This document shows, in pieces, positions 30,772 to 32,238 of a DNA stretch of 32,238 bases. The notes below the pieces were generated by a model. It was given only the letters and a program-made list of their open reading frames with translations. It was not told where the DNA came from and searched no databases. A program made the position numbers and the translations under genes. This DNA is from an uncultured Oscillospiraceae bacterium (GTDB lineage: Bacteria > Bacillota > Clostridia > Oscillospirales > Oscillospiraceae). The stretch is taken from assembly GCA_934597585.1 (NCBI GenBank), contig CAKTSA010000017.1, positions 1-32,238 of the forward strand. Reading direction: 5' to 3'. Each line of letters opens with the position of its first letter. Position 1 is the first letter of the stretch.

Positions 30772-32097
30772 ATGCAGAAGAAGAACAATACAGTCCGGAA
30801 CGTGATCGTCATCGGTTTCGCGCTGTTTTCCATGTTTTTTGGCGCGGGCAACGTGGTGTTCCCGCCCTATCTGGGCCTGGAGGCCGGCCCCCAGTGGCTG
30901 ACCGGCTTTGGCACCTACTTTGTGGCCGATATCGGCCTGGCGCTGCTGGGCATGTTCGCGCTGCTGCGCGTGGGCAGCAGTGAGGCGGTGCTGAACCGGG
31001 TGGGCCGCGTGCCCGCCGAGATCCTGATGTGCGCCATCATCCTGTGCATCGGCCCTATGGTGGCTATTCCCCGTACCTCTGCCACCACCTATGAGATGGC
31101 CATCGCCCCCAACATCTCCGGCGTGTCGCCGGTGGTGTTCTCCGTGATCTTCTTTGCGGTGATCCTGGCGCTGTGCATCAAGGAGTCCGCCGTGGTGGAC
31201 ATCGTGGGCAAGATCCTGACGCCGCTGCTGCTGGTGGGTCTGTTCGCCATCATCATCAAGGGTGTCGTCACCCCGCTGGGCGATATCGCCGCCCTGCCCC
31301 AGATCAACAATGTGGCCGTGACCGGCATCAAGGCCGGCTATCAGACCATGGACGCCCTGGCGGCGCTGCCCTTCGGCATCATCGTGCTGCAGAGCGCGGT
31401 GGATAAGGGCTACTCCGACAACAAGTCCAAGCTGCGCATCGTGGGCGGCGCCGCGCTGCTGGCGGGCGTGCTGCTGCTGGCGGTGTATATGGGCCTGGCC
31501 TATCTGGGCGCCACGGTTTCCACCCAGTACACCGGCGCGGAGATCGGCCGCGCCCAGCTGACCATGGCCATCGTGGAGGGCCTGATGGGCAAGGTGGGCA
31601 TGGTACTGTTCGGCGTGGTCGTGGGTCTGGCCTGCGTGACCACCGCTGTGGCCCTGACCAGCTCCGCCGCCGCGTACTTCTCTGAGCTGTGCCGCGGCAA
31701 GGTGAGCTATAAGGTGTTCGTTATTGTTATCTGCGCCTTCAGCGCGGTGGTGTCCAACCTAGGTCTGGATCGCATCGTGGCGGTGGCCTCCCCTGTGCTG
31801 GATGTGGTGTATCCCCCTACGCTGGCGCTGATCTTCATCGCGCTGCTGTTCCCCAATGTTCCTGACCGTGTCAGCCGCTGCGCCGTCATCGGTGCGCTGG
31901 TGACCAGCGTGCTGTGCACGCTGCACGCCTATGGTGTGTCCCTGTCCTTTGTGGAGCACCTGCCTCTGCATGGCCTGGGCCTGGCCTGGGTCGTGCCCGC
32001 TGTGGTGTTCGGCTTGATCGCCGCGCTGCCCGGTTTGTTTACCCGTTCCCGCTCCCGTTCCGGCCATACCTTCCATAACCCGACCGAGGAGCATTGA
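30772..32097 (+). CDS. brnQ: Branched-chain amino acid transport system carrier (BrnQ, LIVCS family)
   Basis: The 441-residue integral membrane protein has twelve hydrophobic helices and the BrnQ signature near its N-terminus, GFALFSMFFGAGNVVFPPYLG. GPMVAIPRTSATTYEM around residue 97 is also characteristic of the family. It imports leucine, isoleucine and valine coupled to a cation gradient, Na+ in characterised members, which would fit the Na+-type V-ATPase predicted here. The open frame extends 35 codons upstream, but the added residues are not part of the family, and the ATG at 30772 has GAGAAAGG before it. The LysR gene is divergent. A C-terminal Arg/Ser-rich tail (TRSRSRSGH) is cytoplasmic. 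No T-box leader was found. Confidence 0.94.
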   Translation: MQKKNNTVRNVIVIGFALFSMFFGAGNVVFPPYLGLEAGPQWLTGFGTYFVADIGLALLGMFALLRVGSSEAVLNRVGRVPAEILMCAIILCIGPMVAIPRTSATTYEMAIAPNISGVSPVVFSVIFFAVILALCIKESAVVDIVGKILTPLLLVGLFAIIIKGVVTPLGDIAALPQINNVAVTGIKAGYQTMDALAALPFGIIVLQSAVDKGYSDNKSKLRIVGGAALLAGVLLLAVYMGLAYLGATVSTQYTGAEIGRAQLTMAIVEGLMGKVGMVLFGVVVGLACVTTAVALTSSAAAYFSELCRGKVSYKVFVIVICAFSAVVSNLGLDRIVAVASPVLDVVYPPTLALIFIALLFPNVPDRVSRCAVIGALVTSVLCTLHAYGVSLSFVEHLPLHGLGLAWVVPAVVFGLIAALPGLFTRSRSRSGHTFHNPTEEH

Positions 32098-32126
32098 CAT
32101 TTGCGGTAACCCCGCCTCTCCTGAAA

Positions 32127-32162
32127 AGCAAGGCCGTCCTTCGTGTGAAGGACGGCCTTGCT
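32127..32162 (+). terminator. Terminator-like hairpin 1 after brnQ
   Basis: A perfect 16-bp stem AGCAAGGCCGTCCTTC (32127-32142) with its complement at 32147-32162 and loop GTGT. There is only a weak T-tract afterwards. Confidence 0.8.
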
Positions 32163-32176
32163 ACAGCCTGTCAAAG

Positions 32177-32212
32177 AACGCCAGTTCTCGTTATGCGAGA
32201 GCTGGCGTTTTA
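32177..32212 (+). terminator. Terminator-like hairpin 2 after brnQ
   Basis: A 14-bp stem (32177-32190 with 32196-32209) containing one wobble pair and loop TTATG, followed by TTAATC. It is the second of a tandem pair near the window end; a converging gene may lie beyond. Confidence 0.7.
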
Positions 32213-32238
32213 ATCGTATCAAAGAAGAAAAAGGGCAG

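Overview
The window looks like chromosomal DNA from a Gram-positive anaerobe of the Bacillota, most likely a GC-rich member of the Oscillospiraceae (Flavonifractor/Lawsonibacter/Dysosmobacter-like). This is an inference. It rests on GC-rich coding regions with strong AGGAGG-type ribosome binding sites and AT-rich sigma-A promoters in the gaps, a complete V-type ATPase operon in the clostridial/Enterococcus gene order, a YtvI-like membrane protein, a UPF0735 (PheB-type) ACT protein, and a hexameric glutamate dehydrogenase of the clostridial type. I saw no rRNA, tRNA, insertion sequence, phage gene or CRISPR array.

Layout. 1-3.2 kb: a phosphoribosyltransferase (minus, cut by the left edge), then gdhA and a 3-hydroxyacyl-CoA dehydrogenase, each with its own promoter. 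3.2-4.1 kb: a less GC-rich pocket with two small membrane proteins of unknown function. 4.1-8.1 kb: DAHP synthase with a tautomerase-like protein (minus), a DegV protein and an unusual ROK-like sugar-kinase-fold protein. 8.1-10.7 kb (minus): a three-gene unit of ECF sigma factor, large single-pass membrane protein and lipoprotein. 10.8-13.4 kb: ACT regulator, YtvI/AI-2E permease, EamA/DMT permease. 13.4-15.6 kb: a P1B-type metal ATPase behind a CsoR-like operator pair, plus a 56-residue two-helix membrane protein. 15.6-15.9 kb: a Dabb protein. 16.2-24.7 kb (minus): a nine-gene V-ATPase operon, H-I-K-E-C-F-A-B-D. 25.1-26.4 kb: an orphan ABC ATPase and a flavodoxin. 26.5-29.6 kb: an ArsR-AraC fusion regulator divergent from an HMA metallochaperone and a Zn/Cd-type P1B ATPase. 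29.6-32.1 kb: a LysR regulator divergent from BrnQ.

How the genes work together. The theme is amino-acid fermentation (GdhA, acyl-CoA dehydrogenase, BrnQ) combined with ion and metal homeostasis. The V-ATPase rotor subunit keeps the sodium-ligand set known from Enterococcus hirae NtpK, so it probably moves Na+. Two separate metal-export modules carry different apparent regulators. Most transcription units are short and bounded by strong, often bidirectional, hairpin terminators.

The best leads for something new are four: the ArsR-AraC fusion with two divergent promoters sharing a single -10 palindrome; competing hairpins in the V-ATPase leader; the paired CsoR-like sites plus companion micropeptide of the first metal ATPase; and the ECF sigma unit. 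No wholly unprecedented multi-gene system is evident.
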